Shown: positions 8,061 through 16,366, counted from the first letter of the stretch. The stretch is DNA of 64,000 nucleotides from Hymenobacter sedentarius (GCF_001507645.1 NZ_CP013909.1:186001-250000); one strand, 5' to 3'. Notes: generated by a model not told the origin, from the sequence alone. A program made the numbers and translations.

Positions 8061-8360
8061 CCTGATGCGCTGAAGTAGTGAGGGGATTTGCTTGTGGACA
8101 CCGGGCCCAATCGGGAAGGTTACAGAAAATTCACATCTTTTTTTATGCCGGCTGATTCAGCCCCGCGCACCAAGCGGCTACGTGCAGGGCCTGAGCGACT
8201 TTCGACCCAGCAAAGTGCTGAGCTTAATCCAATTATTTCAATAATTATTCTTAACTTCTGTAACCTAACCCGGAGCAGTAGCCGTAAAGAACCCACGCTA
8301 AAAGCAGACTCGCTTGGCATCTAATACATTAAGTGCATTCTCACCTCTAACTCGCGACCT
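8061..8360. other. Divergent intergenic region without a gene
   Basis: These 300 nt separate the minus-strand sigma cassette from a plus-strand secreted protein, so they must hold promoters for both directions. An AT-rich stretch at about 8225-8265 is the likeliest core. No close match to TAnnTTTG and no RNA gene could be recognised. Confidence 0.5.
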
Positions 8361-8831
8361 ATGAAACTCTCCAGAATTTTGCTCGCATCCGTAGTTGCCA
8401 CTGGCGTAAGCAGCGCGGCCCTCGCCCAAACCACCACTAGCGGCTCTACCTCGGGTACCACCAGCGGCACAACATCGGGCACTACCACTAGTGGTATGGG
8501 CAGCACCTCTGGCACTACCACGAGCGGGACCACGAGTGGCACTACAATGGGGACCACCTCGGGCACTACCAGCGGTAGCACCACGATGGGTACCACCAGC
8601 GGCAGCACTACGATGGGCACTACCAGCGGAACCACCAGCGGTACTACCTCGGGGGCCACTACCAGCGGCAACATGGGCACGACCTCGGGCACTACTACCA
8701 GCGGCACGACGAGTGGCACTACCAGCGGCGAAATGAGCGGCAGCACCACGTCGATGAGCAACCGGCCCATGAAGGCCAAAGCCAAGGCCACGCCCAAGAA
8801 GACCAAGATGAAGGCCCACCCCCGGAAGTAA
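8361..8831 (+). CDS. Secreted Thr/Ser/Gly-repeat protein with basic C-terminal tail
   Basis: This 156-residue protein has a signal peptide (RILLASVVATGVSSAALAQ). About residues 24-132 consist almost only of Thr, Ser, Gly and a few Met, in degenerate repeats of the type GTTSG or GTTMGTTSG. The last 20 or so residues are basic (MKAKAKATPKKTKMKAHPRK). The repeat codons vary, so this is not a simple recent DNA-level expansion. The mature part could be an extended, possibly glycosylated surface or periplasmic segment. No enzyme motif is present. Function unknown. The Lys-rich ending recalls the tails at 11903-12562 and 29232-32243. Confidence 0.8.
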   Translation: MKLSRILLASVVATGVSSAALAQTTTSGSTSGTTSGTTSGTTTSGMGSTSGTTTSGTTSGTTMGTTSGTTSGSTTMGTTSGSTTMGTTSGTTSGTTSGATTSGNMGTTSGTTTSGTTSGTTSGEMSGSTTSMSNRPMKAKAKATPKKTKMKAHPRK

Positions 8832-8861
8832 ACTTTTGAAGGGCAATGCCGTAAGGTTTCA

Positions 8862-8895
8862 AACCGGCTGTTTCCACGGAAGCAGCCGGTTTTGG
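8862..8895 (+). terminator. Rho-independent terminator
   Basis: A 9-bp stem (8862-8870 with 8883-8891, aaccggctg) is followed by a T-rich run. It lies 31 nt after the stop of the Thr/Ser/Gly-repeat gene and closes that transcript before the next start at 8919. Confidence 0.75.
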
Positions 8896-8918
8896 CTTTT
8901 GTATTTACTCCCAAGCCC

Positions 8919-9299
8919 ATGAAACCGCACTTTTTGCTGGCCGGCCTGCTCCTGGCAGCCACAGCACAAGCCCAGACCGTTCCCTTCGACCCGTCGGCGC
9001 CGGTGCGCGGCGGCCGCCAAAGCCAAACCACCGTGCCGCCCGTCAATCCGGCTCTCAACCAGAGCACCATTCAGGGGCCGCCCGAAATGCAGCGCACCCC
9101 CACCAGCACCGACGCCCAGCCCAGCCGCCTGCTGCCGGAGCGCGGCTTCTCGACGGCGGGCACTCCCGAAGAGTCGCCCACGGCCGTGCCCGACGTGCGG
9201 GAGCAGCCCGTAATTAAGGACAGCCGCTCCCGGCAATCGACGGACGTGGTGCCGCGCCGCTCGCGCCGGAGCTCCAGCAGCAACGTAATCCCGCGCTAA
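8919..9299 (+). CDS. Small secreted protein of unknown function
   Basis: This 126-residue protein starts at the ATG at 8919, just after a terminator; an in-frame TTG farther upstream would lie in the terminator. The signal peptide is KPHFLLAGLLLAATAQAQ. The rest is hydrophilic, rich in Pro, Ser, Arg and Thr, and probably disordered, ending in a basic stretch (RRSRRSSSSNVIPR). No domain recognised. A strong palindromic terminator follows at 9323. Confidence 0.7.
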   Translation: MKPHFLLAGLLLAATAQAQTVPFDPSAPVRGGRQSQTTVPPVNPALNQSTIQGPPEMQRTPTSTDAQPSRLLPERGFSTAGTPEESPTAVPDVREQPVIKDSRSRQSTDVVPRRSRRSSSSNVIPR

Positions 9300-9322
9300 G
9301 CCGCAGCCCTTTTAGTACCGAA

Positions 9323-9356
9323 AAAAGCCCAGCCCAATTAATTGGGCTGGGCTTTT
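9323..9356. terminator. Bidirectional terminator (perfect 34-nt palindrome)
   Basis: The sequence is a perfect palindrome centred at 9339/9340, with arms aaaagcccagcccaatt and a T-run at each end. It sits between the converging genes 8919-9299 (plus) and 9392-9748 (minus) and can serve both. Confidence 0.9.
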
Positions 9357-9391
9357 GCACTTCGGGCGATGCGGCGCGGTGGCGCGGCGGG

Positions 9392-9748
9392 CTATTTCTT
9401 CTTGCTTTTTTCGGCGTGGGCCAGCAGCTCGGCACCGTGCCGGCGCAGCAAGTCCGCGAGCTCGGTCAGCGGCTTTTTCAGCTCCTCGTCAACATTCGCG
9501 CTTACCTGGCCAGTCTGGTCCCCGAGCATGCTCAGGGAGTGGCCGATGGCCGTGGCACTCAGGGCCCCGCTGGTGAGCAAAGACTGCAGGTTGCCGATTT
9601 CGCGGGCAATGTCCTGCAGACCGGGCTCGCCGCTTTGCAAAAATTTCTGCTGCCAGGTTTCGGTGTTGTCCATGGCCGAGCCCAAGGGCAGGCTGGTCAG
9701 GCCGTTGCGGAGGGCGCTAACAGTAGCGTGAAGGTGGTCGAGAGACAT
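9392..9748 (-). CDS. Conserved-looking hypothetical helical protein
   Basis: This 118-residue soluble protein has no signal peptide. It is predicted to be mostly alpha-helical from its heptad-like spacing (LRNGLTSLPL, IGNLQSLLTSGALSATAIGHSL, LTELADLLRRHGAELLAHAEK) and ends in a lysine run. No known domain recognised. It is followed by a shared terminator and preceded by uvsE on the same strand, 75 nt away. Confidence 0.65.
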   Translation of the reverse strand: MSLDHLHATVSALRNGLTSLPLGSAMDNTETWQQKFLQSGEPGLQDIAREIGNLQSLLTSGALSATAIGHSLSMLGDQTGQVSANVDEELKKPLTELADLLRRHGAELLAHAEKSKKK

Positions 9749-9823
9749 TCGCTAAGGGGTGGTAAAAGGGTGGAATTGGAAAGTGGAGCGCTGGCTCAAT
9801 CCAGCAAATGGAACGGAAAAAAC

Positions 9824-10825
9824 TTAAGAACCCGATGCGCCAGGGGCGGCCTCTTTTTTGGCGCGCCTGGCTTTGGGCGAGGCGTTGGGGTCGGGCGGCA
9901 GGGTGAGCGGCGGGCTGGGCACGTTGGGCGCCGGGGCGCTCAGCCCCAGCTCGCGCAGAATGGCCACCGCGCGCAGGGCGCTGGCTTCCTTGTTTTTGAT
10001 TTCCAGCATCAGGTCCATGTCGAGCCCGTGAAGGTTGGTAAGGAATTCGCGAAACAGGTCGTCGACCAGGTCGTCGGTGTGCTTGCCTTTGCGCTCGCCC
10101 AGGGCCTGCGAGCTGTAGTCCATCATGGGCACGCCGTCGCGGGTGGGGTGCCAGGTAGCAGCGGCCAGCCGCAGGGCTTCGTCCATGGGCTCGCCGTGGT
10201 TGAGGCACTCGTGGTGGAAGTTGTCGAAGAGAATGGGCACGCCGGTGAGCTCGTGCAGGTGCAGGCAGTCGCGCAACGGAAACAGCCGGTCGTCGTTTTC
10301 CACCACCACGCGCGCTTTCACGGCCGCGGGCAGGGTGGCATGCACCGCCGCAAACCGGCTGATGGCCAGCTCCCGCTCGCCGTATAGCCCCCCCACATGA
10401 ATCTGGAGTTTGGCGGTGCCGTCCAGGCCCATCAAATCCAGCATGGAGCCCTGGTACACCAGCTCCTGGATGCTGCGCTGCACAATGTCGGGGCTGGGCG
10501 AATTCAGCACCACAAACTGGTCGGGGTGAAAACTCACCCGCAGGTTGTTGGCCTTGATGTAATCGCCGATTTCCCGGAACTCGGCCGCAAAGTGGGTCTG
10601 CCAGGGAAAGGTGTTTATTTCGTGCGAGCCAAACGGCACAATGCCCGAGCCCATCCGGAAAAAGAGCAGGCCCTGGGCCACGTTCCACTCCAGCATGCGG
10701 CGCAGGCAAATCAGGTTAGCCGTCACGGCCGCAATGAGCCGCTCCTCCGAGTACGAGGCCAGCCGAAAGGTATTGGCGGCGCTGCAGTCCATCGCCTCGT
10801 TCACGCAGGGATACCCAATTTTCAT
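9824..10825 (-). CDS. uvsE: UV DNA damage endonuclease UvsE/UVDE
   Basis: This 333-residue protein has the TIM-barrel fold of UV damage endonucleases, which nick DNA 5' of UV photoproducts and some other lesions in an alternative excision repair pathway. Family landmarks: the start MKIGYPCVNEAM, NLICLRRMLEWN, FRMGSGIVPFGSH, RVSFHPDQFVVLNS (metal-binding His/Asp), QIHVGGLYGE, VVENDDRLF (metal-binding Glu), PILFDNFHHECLN, and LMLEIKNKE near the end. The last about 45 residues are a Pro/Lys-rich tail outside the barrel. It is a single gene on the minus strand. The call is confident. Confidence 0.95.
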   Translation of the reverse strand: MKIGYPCVNEAMDCSAANTFRLASYSEERLIAAVTANLICLRRMLEWNVAQGLLFFRMGSGIVPFGSHEINTFPWQTHFAAEFREIGDYIKANNLRVSFHPDQFVVLNSPSPDIVQRSIQELVYQGSMLDLMGLDGTAKLQIHVGGLYGERELAISRFAAVHATLPAAVKARVVVENDDRLFPLRDCLHLHELTGVPILFDNFHHECLNHGEPMDEALRLAAATWHPTRDGVPMMDYSSQALGERKGKHTDDLVDDLFREFLTNLHGLDMDLMLEIKNKEASALRAVAILRELGLSAPAPNVPSPPLTLPPDPNASPKARRAKKEAAPGASGS

Positions 10826-10910
10826 ACTGTGGGCTTACGCGAAGCGTTGGAAGTGGGTTCAGTTTATCGGACTAGGAGCTCGGCAGTGGGGAAAGCCCAA
10901 GCCGGGTGGA

Positions 10911-11070
10911 ACCTCACCCCCGGCCCCTCTCCCGCGGAGAGGGGAGCCTGCCGGGAACCAGTCAACAGAAAGCCCCGGCTCAAGTGAGCCGGGGCTTTCT
11001 GTTTTCAGGAATTAATCTAGTACTTGTGCCGTGGCTCCCCTCTCCGCGGGAGAGGGGCCGGGGGTGAGGT
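10911..11070. repeat. Pair of perfect 38-bp inverted repeats flanking a terminator
   Basis: The arms at 10911-10948 and 11033-11070 are exact reverse complements over 38 bp (outer core acctcacccccggcccctct). Each arm also contains its own hairpin (cccctctcc with ggagagggg). A terminator stem lies between them. A decayed pair of the same family occurs at 26301-26471. Confidence 0.92.
10966..11003 (-). terminator. Terminator for the gene at 11091-11786
   Basis: The stem agaaagccccggct with agccggggctttct and a very short loop sits about 90 nt downstream (minus-strand sense) of the stop at 11091. T-rich tracts border both sides, so it may work in both directions. Confidence 0.7.
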
Positions 11071-11090
11071 TACCCGGACCAAGCTTCGCC

Positions 11091-11786
11091 CTACGGCTCA
11101 TACCCCCGATTGTCCCGAAATACCTTGTTGTAGTCGGCCCGGGCCTTGCGGGCCTTTTCGGCTTTTTGCGCGGCTTCAATCTCCTCCATCTTGCGGCGCT
11201 GCTTGCCTTCGCGCGAAAACTGCTCGTAAATCAGGCTGACGGGGCTGGCAATGGTGGGCACCGGGGCTTTGGGCGCGGTGGAGTCGACGGCGAACAGGGG
11301 CTTGGGCTTCGGGGGGCGCTTGGCGCCGCTCGCCACGGGCGGCGCGGGGCGCTTCATGTTGCGTAGCGCCCGGTTGATAATGGCGCGGTCGGGCCGGTCG
11401 CCGGTTACCTGCACTTCGCCGAGGCGCACGCTGTCGCGCACCAGCTGGATACGCACCACCAGCTGCGAGAGCCCGGTGCCGCCCAGCGGCAGCAGCTGGA
11501 CTTTATAACCCAGGGCCCGAAACAAGATGGTGTCGGTGGGCAGGGCATCCACGGCAAAGTCGCCGGTGGCGTTGGTGACAACGCCGCGGCGCGTGCGCTG
11601 TACCTGCACGGTAGTGCCCGGCACGGCCTGGCGCGTGTCGGCCGCGGCCACGCTGCCGCTCACGCGCACTTGCTGGGCTTGCGCCTGGGCGCTGCCGGCC
11701 AGCAGCCACAGCGCCGCCAGCCCCCCCAGCCACTGGCTCAGCTTGGGCCAAACGCCACGTACAGAAGGCACTATTTGGATAAACAT
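11091..11786 (-). CDS. Exported carboxypeptidase-regulatory-like domain protein
   Basis: This 231-residue protein starts at the ATG at 11784-11786; a longer frame would begin inside the preceding gene's terminator. A signal peptide covers about residues 1-36 (WLGGLAALWLLAGSAQAQ). Next comes a carboxypeptidase-D regulatory-like (CarboxypepD_reg) domain of about residues 39-120: VSGSVAAADTRQAVPGTTV, GVVTNATGDFAVDALPTD, DTILFRALGYKVQLLPL. This beta-sandwich normally sits at the N-terminus of TonB receptors; here it is followed only by a basic, lysine/arginine-rich helical tail (EGKQRRKMEEIEAAQKAEKA). It is therefore not a receptor. Function unknown. Confidence 0.8.
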   Translation of the reverse strand: MFIQIVPSVRGVWPKLSQWLGGLAALWLLAGSAQAQAQQVRVSGSVAAADTRQAVPGTTVQVQRTRRGVVTNATGDFAVDALPTDTILFRALGYKVQLLPLGGTGLSQLVVRIQLVRDSVRLGEVQVTGDRPDRAIINRALRNMKRPAPPVASGAKRPPKPKPLFAVDSTAPKAPVPTIASPVSLIYEQFSREGKQRRKMEEIEAAQKAEKARKARADYNKVFRDNRGYEP

Positions 11787-11835
11787 CAACTTAGTAAACA
11801 CACGCAACAACAAAGTTGCAACCCATTGAGCCAAA

Positions 11836-11867
11836 AAAAGCCCACACCGTTGCAGGTGCGGGCTTTT
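11836..11867 (-). terminator. Rho-independent terminator for the gene at 11903-12562
   Basis: The stem gcccacacc with ggtgcgggc (one mismatch) lies 36-67 nt after the stop at 11903 in the minus sense and is followed in that sense by a run of seven Ts. Confidence 0.8.
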
Positions 11868-11902
11868 CAGCGACGGTTCGGCCGATTGCATCGACCAACT
11901 CG

Positions 11903-12562
11903 TTAGTTTTTCACCTTGGTGCCGTCGGCGTCCTTGGTTTTGATTTTGCCGTTTTCTTTCACCTTGATTTTGCTGCCGTCTTCGGCTTTCGCCTTCAGCT
12001 TGGTAGCGCCCATGGTGCCGGTGCCGGCATCGGTGGTGGTGGTAGAAGACTCGGTGGTGGTGCTCGAGGAGTTCATCGCGCCCGACGACGTGCTGTCCAT
12101 CGACGACATGCTGGCATTATCGTTCGTGTAGCTGCCGTCGTCGTAGTAGCTCGAGCGGCTCGACTCGTAGGCCTGGTACTGCGTGGGGTCCACGAATATT
12201 ACCTTGAACTCCTGGTCCTGCTCTTTGTTGGCATCGCGCATGGCAGCGGCCATGCCGGTGGTATCGGTGGTGTACTTGGTGCGCAGGTCGTTGATGCGCT
12301 TGTAGCGGTTCACGTACACGGTGCGGATTTTGGTCTTGGTGGCCTCGTCCGTGATTTTCATGTTGGCCGCCATCTTGTCGGCGAGTTGCTGGGCGCGGGC
12401 TTCAATTTGGGCTTCCGTCATCGGGCCCGTGGTGGTCGTGGTCGTGGTGGTGGTCGTGGTGCCGTCGGCCGGCACGGTGTTGACTTCGGTGGTCTTCTCC
12501 TGCGAGCAGGAAGCCAACGACAGGGCAGCAGCGCCCGCGAGAATCAAGAGGGAATTTTTCAT
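11903..12562 (-). CDS. Lipoprotein with poly-Thr linker and Lys-rich repeating tail
   Basis: This 219-residue protein starts at the ATG at 12560-12562. The signal ends in a lipobox (ALSLASC), so it is probably a lipid-anchored envelope protein. An 11-residue threonine run follows at about residues 35-45. A helical domain at about residues 48-140 (MTEAQIEARAQQLADKMAANM, YVNRYKRINDL) comes next, then a Ser/Thr-rich linker, and a C-terminal tail in which Lys alternates with other residues (KLKAKAEDGSKIKVKENG). A very similar tail ends the M16 peptidase at 29232-32243. No known enzyme domain. The threonine codons form a near-perfect trinucleotide tract that could change length by slippage. Confidence 0.75.
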   Translation of the reverse strand: MKNSLLILAGAAALSLASCSQEKTTEVNTVPADGTTTTTTTTTTTGPMTEAQIEARAQQLADKMAANMKITDEATKTKIRTVYVNRYKRINDLRTKYTTDTTGMAAAMRDANKEQDQEFKVIFVDPTQYQAYESSRSSYYDDGSYTNDNASMSSMDSTSSGAMNSSSTTTESSTTTTDAGTGTMGATKLKAKAEDGSKIKVKENGKIKTKDADGTKVKN

Positions 12563-12680
12563 TTCAGGGAAGGTTAAGAACAACCGTAAGTGGTTGGAGG
12601 CGCTTTACGGCAATGCCGTGGCGTATGTTGCCAAACCTGAATATTCCCCTGTCAAGTATTCCAGCTCAACTGCCTGTTAG

Positions 12681-13919
12681 CTACGCCCTCCGCAGCTCAA
12701 ACAGCGTGATTTCGGGCAGGAAGCCCACCCGCCCCGGATAGCCCAGATAGCCCAACCCGGTGTTGACGTACAGCTTCTGCCGGCCCTGCTCGTAGAGGCC
12801 GGCCCACTGCTTGTACACGTACTGCACGGGGCTCCATTTCAGGCCCGGCAGGTTCACGCCAAACTGCATGCCGTGGGTGTGGCCGCTCAGGGTCAGGTCA
12901 ATGTCGGGGTAATGCAGCACCTGCGCTTCCCAGTGCGAGGGGTCGTGCGAGAGCAGGATTTTGAACGGCGCATCGCCGCTGGCCGCGTGGGCCCGGGGCA
13001 GGTTGCCGTGCTTGGGAAAGTTGGCGTGGCTGCTCCAGTTTTGCACGCCCAGGATGGCAATTTTGTCGTCGCCCCGCGTGATGGTGTGGCTGGCATCGTT
13101 GATGAGCGTCCAGCCGATTTTCGCGTGGTTTTGCATCAGGCGCTCCAGGTTCTCACGCTTTTGGGCGGCGCTGTCCCACTGCACGTAGTCGCCGTAGTCG
13201 TGGTTGCCCAGGCTGGAGAAAATGGGCAGGTCGGATTTGATTTGCTGCAGCGCCGGAATGTGGGGCTCTACTTCCGTGGCGCGGTTGTTCACCAGGTCGC
13301 CGGTCATGAGCACGAGGTCGGCGTTTTGCTTATTGATAAGCGCCACCGCCCGCTGCAGCGGCTCGGTTGAGCTAAAACTGCCGGTGTGCAGGTCGGAAAT
13401 CTGCACCACTTTAAAGCCGTCGAAGGCCGGTGGCAAATTGGGAAAATGCAGCGTCACGCGGCGCACCTGGTAGTCGGTCGCGCCCTTGGCCATGCCCCAC
13501 AGCAGCGAGAAAAACGGGATGGCGCCCAGGCCCACGGCCAGCTTCGCCAGAAATTCGCTGCGCGGAATGGCCTGCCCTGCCGCCCCGGCTGGCCGCGTAG
13601 CCGCGCTCACGGCCCAGCGGCCCAGCCGTGTGAGGTCTTCCAGCAGCAAGGGAATCAGGATAACCAGCTTGGCCGCGAGCAAGAGCACCGGCAAACTCAT
13701 CAAATAGCTTTTCAGCACCGTATTGCCCATTTGCCGGGTCGAGCCCGCCCAAAAGGCCAGCACCCACACGGCCAGCGTGAGCAGCCAGTAGCCGACGGCC
13801 GCCCACCGCCGCCCGCCCACCGACAGGTGCTGCGCCAGCGTGCGCGTGGCCTGATACCCATACCATTCGGCCAGAATAACCAGGCCCAATACCAACCATA
13901 ACACCAAAGGATTTCGCAT
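12681..13919 (-). CDS. Membrane-anchored metallophosphoesterase (calcineurin-like)
   Basis: At 412 residues, it has about four hydrophobic segments in the first 130 residues and a calcineurin-like phosphoesterase domain after that. All metal-binding blocks are present: VVQISDLHTGSF, LVLMTGDLVNNRA, SSLGNHDYG and LTLSGHTHGMQ. A catalytic metal centre is thus expected. The layout matches the YkuE/YaeI-like membrane metallophosphoesterases, some of which act on lipid substrates such as UDP-diacylglucosamine-type molecules; the substrate here is not known. It is a single gene, divergent from radC. Confidence 0.92.
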   Translation of the reverse strand: MRNPLVLWLVLGLVILAEWYGYQATRTLAQHLSVGGRRWAAVGYWLLTLAVWVLAFWAGSTRQMGNTVLKSYLMSLPVLLLAAKLVILIPLLLEDLTRLGRWAVSAATRPAGAAGQAIPRSEFLAKLAVGLGAIPFFSLLWGMAKGATDYQVRRVTLHFPNLPPAFDGFKVVQISDLHTGSFSSTEPLQRAVALINKQNADLVLMTGDLVNNRATEVEPHIPALQQIKSDLPIFSSLGNHDYGDYVQWDSAAQKRENLERLMQNHAKIGWTLINDASHTITRGDDKIAILGVQNWSSHANFPKHGNLPRAHAASGDAPFKILLSHDPSHWEAQVLHYPDIDLTLSGHTHGMQFGVNLPGLKWSPVQYVYKQWAGLYEQGRQKLYVNTGLGYLGYPGRVGFLPEITLFELRRA

Positions 13920-14043
13920 AATCTGAACTGAAGCGGGTGGTCCGCCGGGCTTCCTGCCAAAGCGGACTCGCTGTTTAAACGCGCCGAGGCGCCTTTTGCT
14001 TTACTTTTAATTTACTTTCCGCCCTCTACCAACCCCGTGCCGC

Positions 14044-14802
14044 ATGGAAACACCTGACAGCCTGACCGAACCCACGGCGCCCGCCCTGCCGGGTACGCCC
14101 CCACCCTATGCGGCCCCCGGCGCGCTGGGCATCAAGAGCTGGGCCGAGGAAGACCGGCCCCGCGAAAAGCTGCTGGCCAAAGGCCGCGCCGCCCTGTCCG
14201 ATGCCGAGCTGCTGGCCATTCTGCTGGGCTCGGGCACCGTGAAGCTCTCGGCAGTAGACGTGGCCAAGCTCATGCTGCAAGGCGTGAACAACGACCTCAA
14301 CGCCCTGGCCCGCGAAAGCGTGAAGCAGCTCTGCCGCCACCCCGGCATCGGCGAGGCCAAGGCCATTACGGTGGTGGCCGCGCTGGAACTGGGCCGCCGC
14401 CGCAAAGAGGCCGATGCCGCCCCGCGCACCACCATCACCTGCTCGCGCGACATCTACCAGCTGATTCGGCCCAATTTGATGGACCTGCCCCACGAAGAGT
14501 TCTGGGTGATTCTGCTGAACCGGGCGAACGTGGTGATGCGCAAAACGGCCATCAGCCGCGGCGGAGTGGCTGGCACCGTGGCCGACCCCAAGATGATATT
14601 CAAAGAAGCCCTCGAGCAGCTGGCCAGCAGCATTATTCTGGTGCACAACCACCCCAGCGGCAACCGCAACCCCAGCGCCGCCGATATTCAGCTCACCAAA
14701 AAGCTCAAGGAAGCCGGCACCTTCCTGGACCTGCCCATCCTCGACCACCTCATCTATTCCGACCAAGGCTACTACAGCTTTGCCGACGAGGGGATGCTGT
14801 AA
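14044..14802 (+). CDS. radC: RadC family protein (JAB/MPN-type, UPF0758)
   Basis: This 252-residue protein has an N-terminal helix-hairpin-helix-like region (about residues 35-115, with DRPREKLLAKG, LSDAELLAILLGSG and HPGIGEAKAITVVAALELGRR) and a C-terminal JAMM metal site of the MPN fold (LVHNHPSGNRNPSAADIQLT, with H-x-H-P-S-G and a downstream Asp). Despite its name, a role of RadC in DNA repair is not proven. The gene begins about 125 nt from the divergent phosphoesterase gene. The start at ATG 14044 fits the family, with a variable Pro-rich N-terminus. Confidence 0.95.
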   Translation: METPDSLTEPTAPALPGTPPPYAAPGALGIKSWAEEDRPREKLLAKGRAALSDAELLAILLGSGTVKLSAVDVAKLMLQGVNNDLNALARESVKQLCRHPGIGEAKAITVVAALELGRRRKEADAAPRTTITCSRDIYQLIRPNLMDLPHEEFWVILLNRANVVMRKTAISRGGVAGTVADPKMIFKEALEQLASSIILVHNHPSGNRNPSAADIQLTKKLKEAGTFLDLPILDHLIYSDQGYYSFADEGML

Positions 14803-14960
14803 ATTGGGCTAAGAACCACGGTTTTGCGGAACAGCACTACTGCAAGCGGTAAGGGCAATGGTTTCCGCTGGACCAGGAATGCGCAGGTGGGAAATGCGAA
14901 GCAAATTTCTATGATTTGGCACTGCGTATAGCTGCCAGGAAACGCGCGCAAGTGCCGTTT

Positions 14961-15140
14961 CTAACTCTGAAAGAGCGTTTTCCTACGCCTGCGCGCTATC
15001 CCGGTGGCCAACAGCCCCACGGTTATTATCGCGAAGCACAGGCCCAGGGAAATGAGGTGGTTGACGCGCAGGAGAAAACCGCCCACGGAGAGCAGCGCCC
15101 CGACGATATAAAGCACCATGGAAAGCCGAGTAGCGTGCAT
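14961..15140 (-). CDS. Small two-helix membrane protein
   Basis: An open frame of 59 codons runs from the ATG at 15138-15140 to the TAG at 14961-14963. The product has two hydrophobic segments, LSMVLYIVGALLSVGGFLL (about residues 6-24) and LISLGLCFAIITVGLLATGI (about residues 29-48), joined by a short loop, and a basic C-terminus (ARRRRKTLF). This follows the positive-inside pattern for two-pass inner-membrane proteins. It is easily missed because of its size. Function unknown. It lies 128 nt downstream of nothing larger on its own strand apart from the YceI gene, so it may be monocistronic. Confidence 0.6.
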   Translation of the reverse strand: MHATRLSMVLYIVGALLSVGGFLLRVNHLISLGLCFAIITVGLLATGIARRRRKTLFQS

Positions 15141-15268
15141 AGAGTTGATGTTGGGGGGCCGAGGAGACGGTGTAGTGGGTCGAAAGGTACCGGAATTTAC
15201 AGAAGCAGATGCACCGCAGCAACCTTGCCCAGGGGGCAGGGCAGCTGCGGTGGTATCGGGGCCGAGTA

Positions 15269-15928
15269 CTAGCGCTGAGCTACGCCATCGGCCTTGGCGA
15301 TGACGTTGAATGTCAGCGTGAAATTGTCGTCGATGGCCTTGTCGCCGATGCTCTCAAAGAACGATTTCGAGCGGTAGCGGATGTCGTACTTGGTGCGGTC
15401 GATGGTGGCCGTGCCGCTGGCGGCGGCCACGCCGTTTTTCACTCCTACCTGGGCCGGGAAGGTAAGGGGGTTGGTTTTGCCTTTAATGGTGAGGTTGCCC
15501 GTGATGGTGGCGTTGTTCCCGCTGGCGTCGCCCTTCAGCGCCTTTACCTGCGTGATGACGAACGTGGCCGTTGGGTTCTTCTCCACACCAAAGAAGTCGT
15601 CGGATTTGAGGTGGCCCACCAGCTTTTCATTCATTCCCCCGCTCAGGTCCTCGTCCTTGAGGGAAGCCATGTCGACCACGAACGTGCCGCCCACAATCTG
15701 GCTGCCTTTCACCAGCACCTGCCCGCTTTGAAACTGAATGGTGCCGTTGTGCTGGCCGGTCACTTTTTTGGCGAGCCAGCCCAACGTGCTTAGCTGCGGC
15801 TGCAGTACGTAAGGCTCGGGCGTGGGCTTGCGGGCTACCGTAGCGGAGGGCGCCGCGCCGGGCGCGGCATGTGTGGGAGCCGCGAGCACGGCAGTGGCGA
15901 GCAGCAGGGGCAAGAAGAGTTTTTGCAT
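15269..15928 (-). CDS. YceI family periplasmic protein
   Basis: This 219-residue protein starts at the ATG at 15926-15928, with a signal peptide (FLPLLLATAVLAAPTHA). The YceI-like beta-barrel occupies about residues 37-215: STLGWLAKKVTGQHNGTIQF, GSQIVGGTFVVDMASL, LVGHLKSDDFFGVEKNPTATF, GNLTIKGKTNPLTFPAQV and FESIGDKAIDDNFTLTFNV. YceI proteins bind isoprenoid or other lipids in a long cavity, and may carry them or respond to stress. The gene stands alone here. Confidence 0.93.
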   Translation of the reverse strand: MQKLFLPLLLATAVLAAPTHAAPGAAPSATVARKPTPEPYVLQPQLSTLGWLAKKVTGQHNGTIQFQSGQVLVKGSQIVGGTFVVDMASLKDEDLSGGMNEKLVGHLKSDDFFGVEKNPTATFVITQVKALKGDASGNNATITGNLTIKGKTNPLTFPAQVGVKNGVAAASGTATIDRTKYDIRYRSKSFFESIGDKAIDDNFTLTFNVIAKADGVAQR

Positions 15929-16366
15929 GGGTGAAAAAAGGGAGAGTAAATGGTTAGGCGACAAGTTAAGAGGAAGTTGCCACCTGACAACATTCGGAGC
16001 CAGCGCGGCGTGCCGCGGCTGCTCTCAGCGCCCCCTGCCACGGCGCCCCCCGGTCGGCGCCTGGGCCGCCGCGGCACCCATTGGGCCGACCCAGTGCAGC
16101 CGCGGCCGACCGGCTTACGGCTCCTGTTCATTATCTCCCCGGCACCCGCTACTGCCGAAATCTCTGCGCAAGGGCTCCGTTTCCGCAAGCCTAAGGGCTC
16201 TGCGGGTTTACCGCAAATGCCTGCGCATTTATACCATTTTGCTACAGAATAATACGTATTTCTTGCCTGGAGGCACTTTAAGCTCAGTCAAAGCTGAGCC
16301 GTTGCCGTTTAAAAAAGGCCGCTGGCACCCCCACCCCTCGGCACTTCGCCCTACACCCACCGTGCT
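15929..16366. other. Intergenic region without a recognised gene
   Basis: About 440 nt between the YceI gene (minus) and a short plus-strand frame. An AT-rich patch at 16225-16265 (ataccattttgctacagaat) is the most promoter-like part. No convincing protein frame or RNA gene was seen. Confidence 0.5.

Noticed and set aside
8321-9070. Minus-strand frame of 249 codons rich in Val, Pro and Leu across the Thr/Ser/Gly protein
   Set aside because: It is the reverse reading of the repeat codons and covers a terminator; the plus-strand frame has a signal peptide.
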